A stretch of DNA of 8,607 nucleotides from Clostridium sp. CAG:253 (GTDB taxonomy: Bacteria; Bacillota; Clostridia; Lachnospirales; Lachnospiraceae). Shown in pieces: positions 1-6,833 of the stretch. Positions within the stretch are counted from its first letter, which is position 1. Each line of letters opens with the position of its first letter. The notes beneath the pieces are model-generated. The model was not told where the DNA came from. It searched no databases and saw only the letters and a program-made list of their open reading frames with translations. A program made the translations under genes and the position numbers. Location of the stretch: NCBI GenBank assembly GCA_000436755.1, contig FR887300.1:1-8607 (forward strand), given 5' to 3'.

Positions 1-147
1 AGTTATCAGAATTTTTATACAGGTACGGATTGGGGATATTCAGAAAACTATGACCTTTGTCTGGATGTTACAAAGCTTGGAGTTGATGGGGTTGTTGCAA
101 TGGTAGAATTATATGCAGAGAGGATGGGGTATGGAAAATTCAAATAA
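1..147 (+). CDS. Cytidylate kinase-like family protein, C-terminal fragment
   Basis: Frame 1 is open from the window edge to TAA at 145-147 and gives 48 residues; the start and the P-loop kinase core lie outside the window. The visible tail carries the pattern YxNFYTGTDWGxxENYDLCLD, then a KLGVDG segment and a closing amphipathic helix. I recognise this as the C-terminus of the cytidylate kinase-like (AAA_26-type) proteins common in Clostridia. In the family the DLCLD-type segment is a core strand, and the final helix packs on the nucleotide kinase fold. The physiological substrate of these proteins is generally not established, so CMP kinase activity is not claimed. Its last 17 bases overlap the start of the GntR regulator, which suggests translational coupling and co-transcription. 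No missing residues or frameshift are visible in the part shown. Confidence 0.72.
   Translation, partial: SYQNFYTGTDWGYSENYDLCLDVTKLGVDGVVAMVELYAERMGYGKFK
118..123 (+). promoter_or_regulatory. Ribosome binding site deciding the GntR gene start
   Basis: GAGAGG ends 7 bases before the ATG at 131, which is normal Shine-Dalgarno spacing. An in-frame ATG at 113 lies upstream of and partly next to this element and has no comparable purine run in front of it. I therefore prefer 131. The site lies inside the end of the preceding kinase-like gene. Confidence 0.6.
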
Positions 148-820
148 GCAGGAATATAAAAAAGTGATAGAATATATCTGTCAGCTTTTAAATGATAATT
201 CTTTAAAGGCAGGGGACAGACTGCCGGCAGAGAGAAGTATAGCCCAGACACTTTCCATAAGCAGAAATTCAATAAGAGAAGCCCTTAGTGTACTAAACGG
301 AATGGGAATTATTGAAAGAAGGCAGGGGTCTGGCAATTATATTTCAAAAAATTCCGTTGCAGCAATAAAAGATATGATACATATAATGCTTGCAATTGAC
401 AGTACCACAAAAGAGGATATTTGTTCATTCAGAAGATATATGGATAAAATGGTATGTATGGCAATAGCAGACAAAGGGATAAATGAAAACCAGAAAGTAA
501 AGATGCAGATACTTGTTGAAAAAATGGAACTTGCCGGGAGTGCTGATATAGCAGATTTAGATGAAAGTTTTCACAGAAATCTTATGCTGGCAACTGAAAA
601 TTCTTTTTGGATATCAATAATGGATGCGGTTATTGGAGTGTATAGGGAATGGATTGAAAAAGTTTTTGAAGAGACAGATGCAGATGATTATGACAGATTA
701 TTGAAATGTCATTCACTTATATTGAGCGGTATTTTGGAAAATAAACAGGATTTGTGCATGTATGCTATTGACAGGCATTATGATATTATAGATAAACTTC
801 TGAAAAATAAGCGGGACTGA
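131..820 (+). CDS. GntR-family transcriptional regulator, FadR/FCD subfamily
   Basis: A 229-residue DNA-binding repressor or activator. Residues about 5-73 form the GntR winged helix: the segment LKAGDRLPAERSIAQ is followed by the recognition helix SRNSIREAL and the wing ERRQGSGNYI. Residues about 90-225 form an all-helical FCD ligand-binding domain. Its usual metal-binding set is visible as D144 and H148 (in DESFH), H194 and H216, so it probably binds a metal plus a small ligand, often an organic acid or sugar acid in this subfamily. Length is typical (220-250). The start at 131 is chosen for its ribosome binding site; a longer form from 113 would add six residues. It overlaps the upstream kinase-like gene by 17 bp and is followed by a terminator at 883-921. 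Its target is unknown; the ABC operon downstream is a candidate only because it is adjacent. Confidence 0.88.
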   Translation: MENSNKQEYKKVIEYICQLLNDNSLKAGDRLPAERSIAQTLSISRNSIREALSVLNGMGIIERRQGSGNYISKNSVAAIKDMIHIMLAIDSTTKEDICSFRRYMDKMVCMAIADKGINENQKVKMQILVEKMELAGSADIADLDESFHRNLMLATENSFWISIMDAVIGVYREWIEKVFEETDADDYDRLLKCHSLILSGILENKQDLCMYAIDRHYDIIDKLLKNKRD

Positions 821-882
821 AATGTAAAAGAAATAATTTGAAAATTAAAATAAGATATTGGGTTCAAAATAATAGTATATCG

Positions 883-921
883 AAAACGGCTGTAATCTGA
901 TTTGATTATAGCTGTTTTTTT
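883..921 (+). terminator. Rho-independent terminator after the GntR gene
   Basis: The arms AAAACGGCTGTAATC (883-897) and GATTATAGCTGTTTT (904-918) pair over 15 bp with two G-U pairs, around the 6-base loop TGATTT. The descending arm runs into seven consecutive Ts (915-921). It lies 62 bp after the GntR stop codon and separates that unit from the ABC transporter operon. Confidence 0.85.
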
Positions 922-955
922 ACGTTTAGATTTGATTAAAATAGTTTTTGAAATT

Positions 956-981
956 GTGAAATTTGTGAAAAATATGTGAAA
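956..981 (+). repeat. Three direct repeats of GTGAAA, spaced about one helix turn
   Basis: GTGAAA occurs at 956-961, 965-970 and 976-981, within the larger similar units TTGTGAAA, TTTGTGAAA and TATGTGAAA. Start-to-start spacing is 9 and 11 bp. Direct repeats on one face of the helix, upstream of a promoter, are the usual architecture of OmpR/PhoB-type response regulator sites, and MacB/BceAB-type transporters are often controlled that way. No such regulator gene is in the window, and simple AT-rich redundancy could also produce the pattern. Confidence 0.35.
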
Positions 982-1037
982 GAGCTGGTATTTGTTTATT
1001 AAATATTAAAATAATTGATGAAACATTTAATAACTTA

Positions 1038-1046
1038 TGGTAAAAT
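1038..1046 (+). promoter_or_regulatory. Possible extended -10 promoter of the ABC operon
   Basis: TGGTAAAAT matches the extended -10 form TGnTAnAAT with one departure from the TATAAT hexamer. A candidate -35, TTGATG at 1015-1020, is 20 bp upstream, too far for a standard promoter, so the extended TG would have to compensate. Transcription would start near 1053 and give a leader of about 100 bases. It is the best candidate I find between the terminator at 883-921 and the gene at 1155, but it is weak. Confidence 0.35.
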
Positions 1047-1072
1047 ATTTCATATAAATGTTATAAAAATGG

Positions 1073-1102
1073 CAGATTATTGTTCAAAATGTACATAATC
1101 TG
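1073..1102 (+). repeat. Inverted repeat upstream of the ABC operon
   Basis: CAGATTAT at 1073-1080 and ATAATCTG at 1095-1102 are perfect 8-bp inverted copies separated by 14 bases. In RNA this is a weak AT-rich hairpin. No T-run follows, so it is not a terminator. If transcription begins near 1053 it lies in the 5' leader; it may instead be a DNA operator with half-sites about two turns apart. Confidence 0.4.
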
Positions 1103-1109
1103 ATGCTGA

Positions 1110-1127
1110 TACAACATTGTTGTACCA
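1110..1127 (+). promoter_or_regulatory. Near-perfect palindrome, possible operator, before the ABC operon
   Basis: TACAACA-T-TGTTGTA (1110-1124) is a perfect 7-1-7 palindrome, ending 17 bp before the ribosome binding site AAGGAG (1142-1147). The overlapping string TTGTTGTACCA (1117-1127) also fits TNGTNNNACNA, the general operator pattern described for FadR-subfamily GntR proteins. The palindrome itself is a direct observation; binding by the GntR protein encoded at 131-820 is inference, and a six-position match can arise by chance. Confidence 0.4.
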
Positions 1128-1154
1128 GTTATATTAAAAAGAAGGAGAAAAGAT

Positions 1155-3437
1155 ATGAGCACAGCAAAAATTAGTCTTGTGAATGTGAGTAAGAGTTATT
1201 TTTCTGAAAACGAAGTGACACAGGCTCTTCACAAGATAAATCTGGACTTTTATTTTGGTGAGTTTGCAGCTATTACGGGAGAGAGCGGAGGCGGTAAATC
1301 AACGCTTTTAAATGTAATAGGCGGTATGGACAACTATGATGAAGGTGAAATGTATGTAGATGGCGAAGCTACATTCCAATATGACGAGAGTGAGTGGGAG
1401 GAATACAGAAGAAAGAAGATTGGCTATATATTTCAGGATTACAGTCTTATAGGCCATTACACGGTTGTTGACAATATAGTATGCGGTCTGCTTGCTATGG
1501 GAAAAGATAGGATTGAGGCAGAGAGTCTGGCGGAAATATATATTGAGAAAGTTGGACTAAAAGGATTTGAAACTCATCCTGCAAATGAACTTTCGAGTGG
1601 TCAGAAACAGAGGCTTTCTATTGCAAGAGCATTGGCTAAACAAACCGGTGTTATTATAGCAGATGAACCTACGGGCAACCTTGACAGTGAGACAGGTCTT
1701 TCTATTATAAAGCTTTTGAAAGAAATATCAAAAGAATGTCTTGTGATAATGGTCACCCATAATTATTCCCAGGCGGAGCCTTATGTGACAAGAAAAATAA
1801 GACTTCACGAGGGTATGATAATCTCAGATGTGAAAGTTGGAGAAGAAAAGCAGACAGTTGATATTACGGACAGTGATGATATCACAGAAGAATACAATGA
1901 TAAAAAAGAAGTTTCGGCAAATGAAAAAAAAGCCCACTCAAATAAAAATATTGATTTTAAATATGCATCTTTTTTTGCAAGATTAAATTTAAAGACGCAG
2001 CGTGCAAAAGCTATATTGTTCACATTTTTCCTATTTATAATAAGTACGGTTTCTTTTGTGCTTATCGGTGAAATCTGTGTGAAAAGTGATGATATTTTTA
2101 CGAAGGACTATGAAGATTCAGCCTTTGCCAGAAAAGATGACAAGAGAATTGTCGTAAAGAAAAAAAACGGTAAAAATATAACATCTCCAGATATAGATAA
2201 GATAAAAAAAGTAAGATATGTCAATCATGTAGATTCGTGCGATTATGCGAATGATATAAATTATTATATATTTCAAGATGTAGATTATGAGATAAAATAC
2301 GGACAAAGAATAGAAGAACGTGAGATGACAGGCTCAGGAAGTGTTTCATTCACAAACCATGATAAGTTTATGTCATCAGTTGACTGCATTGATAAGTCGG
2401 ATTTGAAAAAGGGAACACTTCCAAAAGAAAGAAATGATATAGTGCTATATTCAGAAGACGAGAGCATTATAGGAAAAACATATAAATGTTATTTTTCGGC
2501 TGCTAATATATGGGATGCAAATGACTATTGTATGGCAGAAGTTACAGTGACCGGTATATTAAAAGACGAGACAAAACAGGTTTATTTTTCTAAAGAATTA
2601 TGCAATATGTTGTCAATGAAATTAGATTCGGGAGAGTTCAGGCTGCTTTATGAGTATGATCACTCAATGGGAGACTATAAAGTAAAACGTCTTCTAATAC
2701 CTATCATAAATAATGATTTGAAAGGAAATGAGGTGCAGCTCTCAAAAAATCTTGGTGAAGATGGTCCTGCTTCCGGGGAGTATACGTTAAGATTTCAGCA
2801 GCTTGATGAAAATGGAGATGAAGAGGGCAGATATGTTGAACAACAGATAGATATTCTTGAACATAAAAGCGATAGCAGCAGAAATTTTATAGAAGTAAGC
2901 AGCGAATTATACAATAAATATTATAAGGCAGAATGCAGGCAGTCATCTGTTTATATCGATAGTTATGCAAAGACAGATAAAGTTATGAAAAAACTTAATA
3001 AAATGGGATATTATGCAATAAGTACATACAGAGCCGGAGCAACTATAGATAATGAGACAAAGGCTAACCAGCGTCTTGTTATAATGGGAATTTGCGTAGC
3101 AGGTCTTTTAGTAATGTTTATAGCTGAGTTTTTCATTTTGAGGGCAATGATGTCAATAAAGATAAAAGAATATCTTGTTCTTAAATTTATCGGAATGAAA
3201 ATAAGCATATTACGAATGATAAGTTATATAGAAATGGGAATATACTGCGGTATAGCTGTGATTATCACATTTATATTGATGGCTGTACTTAGAATGTGCG
3301 GTATTGACTTCATTACGGAAATAGCATGGTATTATACATTTGTCGGTTATCTTTGTTTTATTTTATACAACGCTTTTGTATGCTTTATGACGGTAACCGG
3401 ATTTAATCATTTACTAAAGGGGAGGCTTCGTCAATGA
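1155..3437 (+). CDS. ABC transporter ATPase-permease fusion (MacB/FtsX type), first subunit
   Basis: A 760-residue membrane protein. The N-terminal ATPase (about 1-225) has Walker A GESGGGKST (42-50), Q-loop Q94, signature LSSGQ (146-150, where LSGGQ is usual), Walker B VIIADE (166-171), D-loop GNLD and switch H202. A charged linker rich in Asp, Glu and Lys (about 226-270) follows. The permease has one membrane helix at about 285-308, a large extracellular domain (about 310-638) and three C-terminal helices at about 640-664, 686-712 and 725-748, the FtsX/MacB topology. The ribosome binding site AAGGAG ends 7 bases before ATG. The gene overlaps the next one by 4 bp, so the products are expected to pair. 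Fusions of this kind in Clostridia usually act in peptide export, antimicrobial resistance or lipoprotein and envelope work; the substrate cannot be read here. The catalytic Glu is kept, so ATP hydrolysis is probably possible despite the altered signature. Confidence 0.9.
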   Translation: MSTAKISLVNVSKSYFSENEVTQALHKINLDFYFGEFAAITGESGGGKSTLLNVIGGMDNYDEGEMYVDGEATFQYDESEWEEYRRKKIGYIFQDYSLIGHYTVVDNIVCGLLAMGKDRIEAESLAEIYIEKVGLKGFETHPANELSSGQKQRLSIARALAKQTGVIIADEPTGNLDSETGLSIIKLLKEISKECLVIMVTHNYSQAEPYVTRKIRLHEGMIISDVKVGEEKQTVDITDSDDITEEYNDKKEVSANEKKAHSNKNIDFKYASFFARLNLKTQRAKAILFTFFLFIISTVSFVLIGEICVKSDDIFTKDYEDSAFARKDDKRIVVKKKNGKNITSPDIDKIKKVRYVNHVDSCDYANDINYYIFQDVDYEIKYGQRIEEREMTGSGSVSFTNHDKFMSSVDCIDKSDLKKGTLPKERNDIVLYSEDESIIGKTYKCYFSAANIWDANDYCMAEVTVTGILKDETKQVYFSKELCNMLSMKLDSGEFRLLYEYDHSMGDYKVKRLLIPIINNDLKGNEVQLSKNLGEDGPASGEYTLRFQQLDENGDEEGRYVEQQIDILEHKSDSSRNFIEVSSELYNKYYKAECRQSSVYIDSYAKTDKVMKKLNKMGYYAISTYRAGATIDNETKANQRLVIMGICVAGLLVMFIAEFFILRAMMSIKIKEYLVLKFIGMKISILRMISYIEMGIYCGIAVIITFILMAVLRMCGIDFITEIAWYYTFVGYLCFILYNAFVCFMTVTGFNHLLKGRLRQ

Positions 3438-5866
3438 TTCGTGTAAATAACTTAGAAAAATATTATAATAAAGGAAAAAAGAGCGAACAGCACGTTCTGA
3501 ACGATGTAAACCTTGAGTTTGGAAATACAGGGCTTGTTTGTATTCTTGGAGAGAGTGGTTCCGGAAAGACAACATTGTTAAATACAATAGGAGGACTTGA
3601 TGATTTTTCGGGAGGTTCTGTCGAGATAAATGGAAAGAAAATAACAGGCTATTCGCCTAAAATAATAGATGCGATAAGAAATGAACATTTTGGTTATATT
3701 TTTCAGAATTATTATATACTTCAGGAATATAGTGTTGAATATAATGTAAAGCTTGCGCTAAACAGATATAATCTCACGGAGCAGGAAAAAGATGAACGAA
3801 CAGATTATATACTTGATATGTTAGGCATACTCAAATATAAGAAAAAGCTTGTATCGAGATTGTCCGGCGGTCAGCAGCAGAGGGTATCTATTGCCAGGGC
3901 ACTTGTAAAAGCACCTGATATAATTCTTGCTGATGAGCCTACGGGAAACCTTGACGAAGAAAACACATTAAAAACAATGATGATACTAAAAAGTATATCA
4001 AAGGAATGTCTTGTAATTGTTGTTACACATGAAAAACGTATAGCTAAATTTTTTGCAGACAGGATAATAAAGGTTTGTGACGGAAAAATTATAAGTGATG
4101 CGCCTAATAATGCTACAGCATATCAGAGAAGTGATGATGCGAACATTTATCTTAAAGAATACGAGAAAGAGACAATAAACAGTCAATATGCGGATTTTAA
4201 GCTTTATCATGGACAGGATGAGACTCCGGAAAAACTTATGCTTAATTTCGTGTGGAAAGATGAAAAGTTATACATACAAAATCTGATGCCCAACGATATT
4301 GTGATAGCAAATGACGAGAACGGTATCCGGATACTTGACGAGGAAAGACCGTCTCTTGATATTAAGGATGTTGAAAATTTTGAATATAATCTGACAAGAC
4401 TTGATGAAAAGAAAAATGTCAGACTGCCGCTTAGGGAAGTATGGAATATGGCTAAGGCAAATATATCGGTACTTGGAAAGAAACAGGGTTTTATAGCAAT
4501 AATACTTCTTGCATCGGCGATTCTGCTTTCAATAACAACAGCCAAATTTGTTAATGATAAGACGATTGATGAAAAGAGTATTGTGTCTACAGATTCACAT
4601 TATGTACAGCTCGATTTCAAAAATATTTCTGTATTTGATTATGATGATCAGGTCAAGATACTGGATTTTGCAAAGCAGTATATGACCGACAAAGAATATG
4701 GAGATATATTTTGTGTGCCTTCTGCAAATATGTATCTTAAGGGTAAGGTGTTTAGACAATTAAGGGAACTTGGACAGAATCTTTCAGGCTTTTCATATGT
4801 GTCATATGAACATCTCGACAAAAAAGATATTCTGTATGGAAGAATGCCTAAAAAGAGAAATGAGGTAGTGATTGACAAGCAGGTAATTGACAGAATGACT
4901 GAGAAAAAAAGTGCAGTGACTTTAATGTATTCAGGGTATAAGTCATATATCGGTGCAAAAATCAGTGACAGTTCTGACTCAAAGATATTAAGAGTAGTAG
5001 GCATAAGTGATACAAGTGAGCCTACTGTTTACTGCAACCAGAATGTGCTGTTAGGTTTTTCGGAAAATTCATATAAGCTTGAAAGTGTTGATGAATTTAA
5101 GGAAGAAAATGTTAAGGGATATGAAAATCTCTCTCTTAGAGACAATGAAGTGCTTCTAAGAAAGGGATTTGCAGAAAGCGAGGGTTATGAAGTCGGGGAT
5201 ACAATAGAAATAGGTGATGATATAGAAACACATTATACGATTGTTGGAACTTTTCCTGATAGTCTTGATATTGATTATGTATTTTCCGATAAGGGATGTG
5301 AGAACATCAAGTGCCTTATGGTGTATGATAACAGGTCATGTCTTATCTATACGGATAATATACAAAAGACAAAAAATTATTATAAGAAAACAGGCGCCGA
5401 ACAGCTCGATGTATTTGCACCGTCTATGACAGTACCGCATGATGACGAAATAAAAAAATATATCGAGGAAAATTCAAATGATTCGTTTGCGGGAAATCTT
5501 ATAACAGTTGTTGCGGTAATCATATCAATTATAATGATATACTTTATGATAAAATCAAATGCAATGACCAGAAGTGAAGAATTGACAGTCTACAGAATGT
5601 TTGGAATATCAAACAGAAGTATCATAACTGCATTTATTATGGAATTATATGCGATTGCATCTGTGACAACGCTTCCGGCAGTATTGGTAACGGCAGGTGT
5701 CATAAAGGTGATAAGTCTCGTTCCGTCATTAAATATGGGAATTATATTCCCGTGGTGGGCAGTTCTTGGACTTTTGATATGCATATATCTTGCATATGCA
5801 ATTATCTGTATACTGCCAATAAAATCAATACTTGCAAAACCACCTGCAGCACTGGATTTGAAGTAG
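3434..5866 (+). CDS. ABC transporter ATPase-permease fusion (MacB/FtsX type), second subunit
   Basis: An 810-residue partner of the preceding protein. The ATPase (about 1-222) has canonical motifs: Walker A GESGSGKT (39-46), Q91, signature LSGGQ (143-147), Walker B IILADE (163-168) and H199. Residues about 225-340 form a soluble cytoplasmic segment with alternating hydrophobic strands (for example KLMLNFVW and KLYIQNL), much longer than the first subunit's linker. Membrane helix 1 (about 349-371) is followed by an extracellular domain (about 372-686) and three C-terminal helices (about 687-707, 731-760 and 774-796). The motif RSEELTVYRMFGIS follows helix 2, as in FtsX-family permeases, and the tail KPPAALDLK resembles their usual ending. 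The start is set by GGAGG at 3421-3425, 8 bases before ATG, inside the end of the previous gene (ATGA overlap), which implies translational coupling. No terminator follows it before the next promoter. Confidence 0.9.
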   Translation: MIRVNNLEKYYNKGKKSEQHVLNDVNLEFGNTGLVCILGESGSGKTTLLNTIGGLDDFSGGSVEINGKKITGYSPKIIDAIRNEHFGYIFQNYYILQEYSVEYNVKLALNRYNLTEQEKDERTDYILDMLGILKYKKKLVSRLSGGQQQRVSIARALVKAPDIILADEPTGNLDEENTLKTMMILKSISKECLVIVVTHEKRIAKFFADRIIKVCDGKIISDAPNNATAYQRSDDANIYLKEYEKETINSQYADFKLYHGQDETPEKLMLNFVWKDEKLYIQNLMPNDIVIANDENGIRILDEERPSLDIKDVENFEYNLTRLDEKKNVRLPLREVWNMAKANISVLGKKQGFIAIILLASAILLSITTAKFVNDKTIDEKSIVSTDSHYVQLDFKNISVFDYDDQVKILDFAKQYMTDKEYGDIFCVPSANMYLKGKVFRQLRELGQNLSGFSYVSYEHLDKKDILYGRMPKKRNEVVIDKQVIDRMTEKKSAVTLMYSGYKSYIGAKISDSSDSKILRVVGISDTSEPTVYCNQNVLLGFSENSYKLESVDEFKEENVKGYENLSLRDNEVLLRKGFAESEGYEVGDTIEIGDDIETHYTIVGTFPDSLDIDYVFSDKGCENIKCLMVYDNRSCLIYTDNIQKTKNYYKKTGAEQLDVFAPSMTVPHDDEIKKYIEENSNDSFAGNLITVVAVIISIIMIYFMIKSNAMTRSEELTVYRMFGISNRSIITAFIMELYAIASVTTLPAVLVTAGVIKVISLVPSLNMGIIFPWWAVLGLLICIYLAYAIICILPIKSILAKPPAALDLK

Positions 5867-5875
5867 TGGATATGG

Positions 5876-5904
5876 TTGAAAAAACTTTGTGAATATTGTA
5901 TAAT
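5876..5904 (+). promoter_or_regulatory. Sigma-A promoter of the nucleoside salvage operon
   Basis: TTGAAA (5876-5881), a 17-bp spacer and TATAAT (5899-5904) make a near-consensus housekeeping promoter with one mismatch in the -35. It begins 9 bp after the stop of the second ABC gene. Transcription should start near 5911, leaving a leader of about 95 bases before the phosphorylase start codon. Its strength suggests that control, if any, comes from a repressor or from the leader. Confidence 0.8.
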
Positions 5905-5930
5905 AAAAATATGTTTTAGATATTATGGAA

Positions 5931-5947
5931 TTGTGCAGATAGTACAA
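5931..5947 (+). promoter_or_regulatory. Imperfect palindrome in the nucleoside operon leader
   Basis: TTGTGCAGATAGTACAA has outer arms TTGTGC and GTACAA, which match as inverted copies at five of six positions around a 5-base centre. It lies about 20-37 bases after the predicted transcription start, where a repressor could act as a roadblock. As RNA it would be only a small hairpin with one G-U pair. The rest of the leader (5911-6005) shows no terminator or recognisable riboswitch. Confidence 0.28.
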
Positions 5948-6005
5948 AAAAAGTTGGAGTTACGGCTGAATATTATAAAATAAAATTGGAGAGGAGGCTG
6001 GTTTT

Positions 6006-6785
6006 ATGGTTGATTATACGGAAGGCTCAGGCAGACAGTATCATACAAATGTCGGAATGGGAGATGTAGGAAGATATGTTATCATGCCCGGAGACCCAAA
6101 GCGATGTGAAAAAATTGCAGCATTTTTAGATGAACCGAAGTTTATTGCGGACAATCGTGAGTATGTCACCTACACCGGAAAACTTGACGGGGTGAAGGTG
6201 AGTGTCACTTCAACAGGTATAGGAGGACCCTCTGCTGCTATAGCACTTCAGGAACTTGTAAGCTGTGGCGCAGATACTTTTTTGAGAGTCGGGACATGCG
6301 GCGGAATGCAGGATGATGTAGTCGGCGGTGATATTGTTATAGCAAACGGTGCTATAAGGATGGAAGGCACGTCAAAAGAGTATGCACCTATTGAGTATCC
6401 GGCAGTTGCAGATATAAATGTCATAAATGCGATGATGGCAGCTGCGAAGAAACTTGATTTAAAATATCATGTCGGAGTAGTTCAGAGTAAGGATTCATTT
6501 TTCGGTCAGCATGAACCAGAACTGATGCCTGTAGGATATGAACTTAAAAACAAGTGGGATGCATGGATAAAAATGGGATGTCTTGCATCAGAAATGGAAA
6601 CAGCGGCACTTCTTATTGTCGGAAGCTATCTTCGTGTTAGAGTCGGGGCATGTTTTTTGGTACTTGCAAATCAGGAAAGAGCCAAAAAAGGTCTTTCAAA
6701 TGTGCAGGCACATGACACGAAGGCAGCAATAGAAACGGCAGTTGAGGCAGTCAGAGAGCTTATCAAAGCCGATAAGGCTGATTAG
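6006..6785 (+). CDS. udp: Uridine phosphorylase-family nucleoside phosphorylase
   Basis: A 259-residue cytoplasmic enzyme of the NP-I (Udp/DeoD) fold, expected to form a hexamer. It would split uridine with phosphate to uracil and ribose-1-phosphate. Visible motifs are H13, PGDPKR (28-33; phosphate-binding G29 and R33), R51, [16 protein letters not shown] (69-84), FLRVGTCGG (92-100; R94 and T97), [12 protein letters not shown] (161-172) and SEMETA (195-200; the ribose-binding E196-M197-E198). Compared by eye with E. coli Udp, Gln166 is kept (Q168) but uracil-contacting Arg168 and Arg223 fall on Glu170 and Gln223, so base specificity is less sure than family membership. Ribosome binding site GAGGAGG (5991-5997) is 8 bases before ATG. 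It leads an operon with cytidine deaminase, which makes uridine, and phosphopentomutase, which uses the sugar phosphate, and this favours uridine as substrate. Confidence 0.85.
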   Translation: MVDYTEGSGRQYHTNVGMGDVGRYVIMPGDPKRCEKIAAFLDEPKFIADNREYVTYTGKLDGVKVSVTSTGIGGPSAAIALQELVSCGADTFLRVGTCGGMQDDVVGGDIVIANGAIRMEGTSKEYAPIEYPAVADINVINAMMAAAKKLDLKYHVGVVQSKDSFFGQHEPELMPVGYELKNKWDAWIKMGCLASEMETAALLIVGSYLRVRVGACFLVLANQERAKKGLSNVQAHDTKAAIETAVEAVRELIKADKAD

Positions 6786-6819
6786 AATAAAAAATAAAAA
6801 GAGATGAGTATGAAAAAAC

Positions 6820-6824
6820 GGAGG
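6820..6824 (+). promoter_or_regulatory. Ribosome binding site deciding the cytidine deaminase start
   Basis: GGAGG ends 9 bases before ATG 6834. The in-frame ATGs at 6804 and 6810 precede it with only a weak purine stretch (AAAAAGAG) in front of them. Starting at 6834 gives MNAEGLL..., which aligns with the start of known cytidine deaminases such as Bacillus subtilis Cdd. Confidence 0.7.
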
Positions 6825-6833
6825 ATTTTTATT

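Noticed and set aside
956..981. CRISPR-like array
   Set aside because: Repeat units of six bases with 3-5 base gaps are far too short; there are only three copies and no cas genes.
1110..1124. BlaI/MecI/CopY-type operator (TACA...TGTA)
   Set aside because: That family uses TACA and TGTA separated by about two bases; here the gap is seven, and no BlaI-like regulator is present.
1073..1124. Terminator or attenuator before the first ABC gene
   Set aside because: The stems are weak and AT-rich, and neither is followed by a T-run.
4207..5004. Minus-strand open frames of 112-118 codons inside the second ABC gene
   Set aside because: They lie wholly within a well-supported + strand gene, have no ribosome binding sites or recognisable domains, and have the Ser/Phe/Leu-rich composition typical of antisense shadows of AT-rich genes.
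5241..5429. Short + strand open frame inside the second ABC gene
   Set aside because: It is out of frame within the extracellular domain of a continuous 810-residue protein, has no ribosome binding site, and there is no sign of a frameshift there.
5911..6005. Riboswitch or attenuator in the nucleoside operon leader
   Set aside because: At about 95 bases it is AT-rich, with only small weak hairpins, no terminator-like structure and no conserved core such as a purine-riboswitch three-way junction that I can recognise.
6804..6833. Longer cytidine deaminase start at 6804 or 6810
   Set aside because: The added residues MSMKKRRIFI are not seen in homologues, and the good GGAGG lies downstream of both ATGs and fits 6834.
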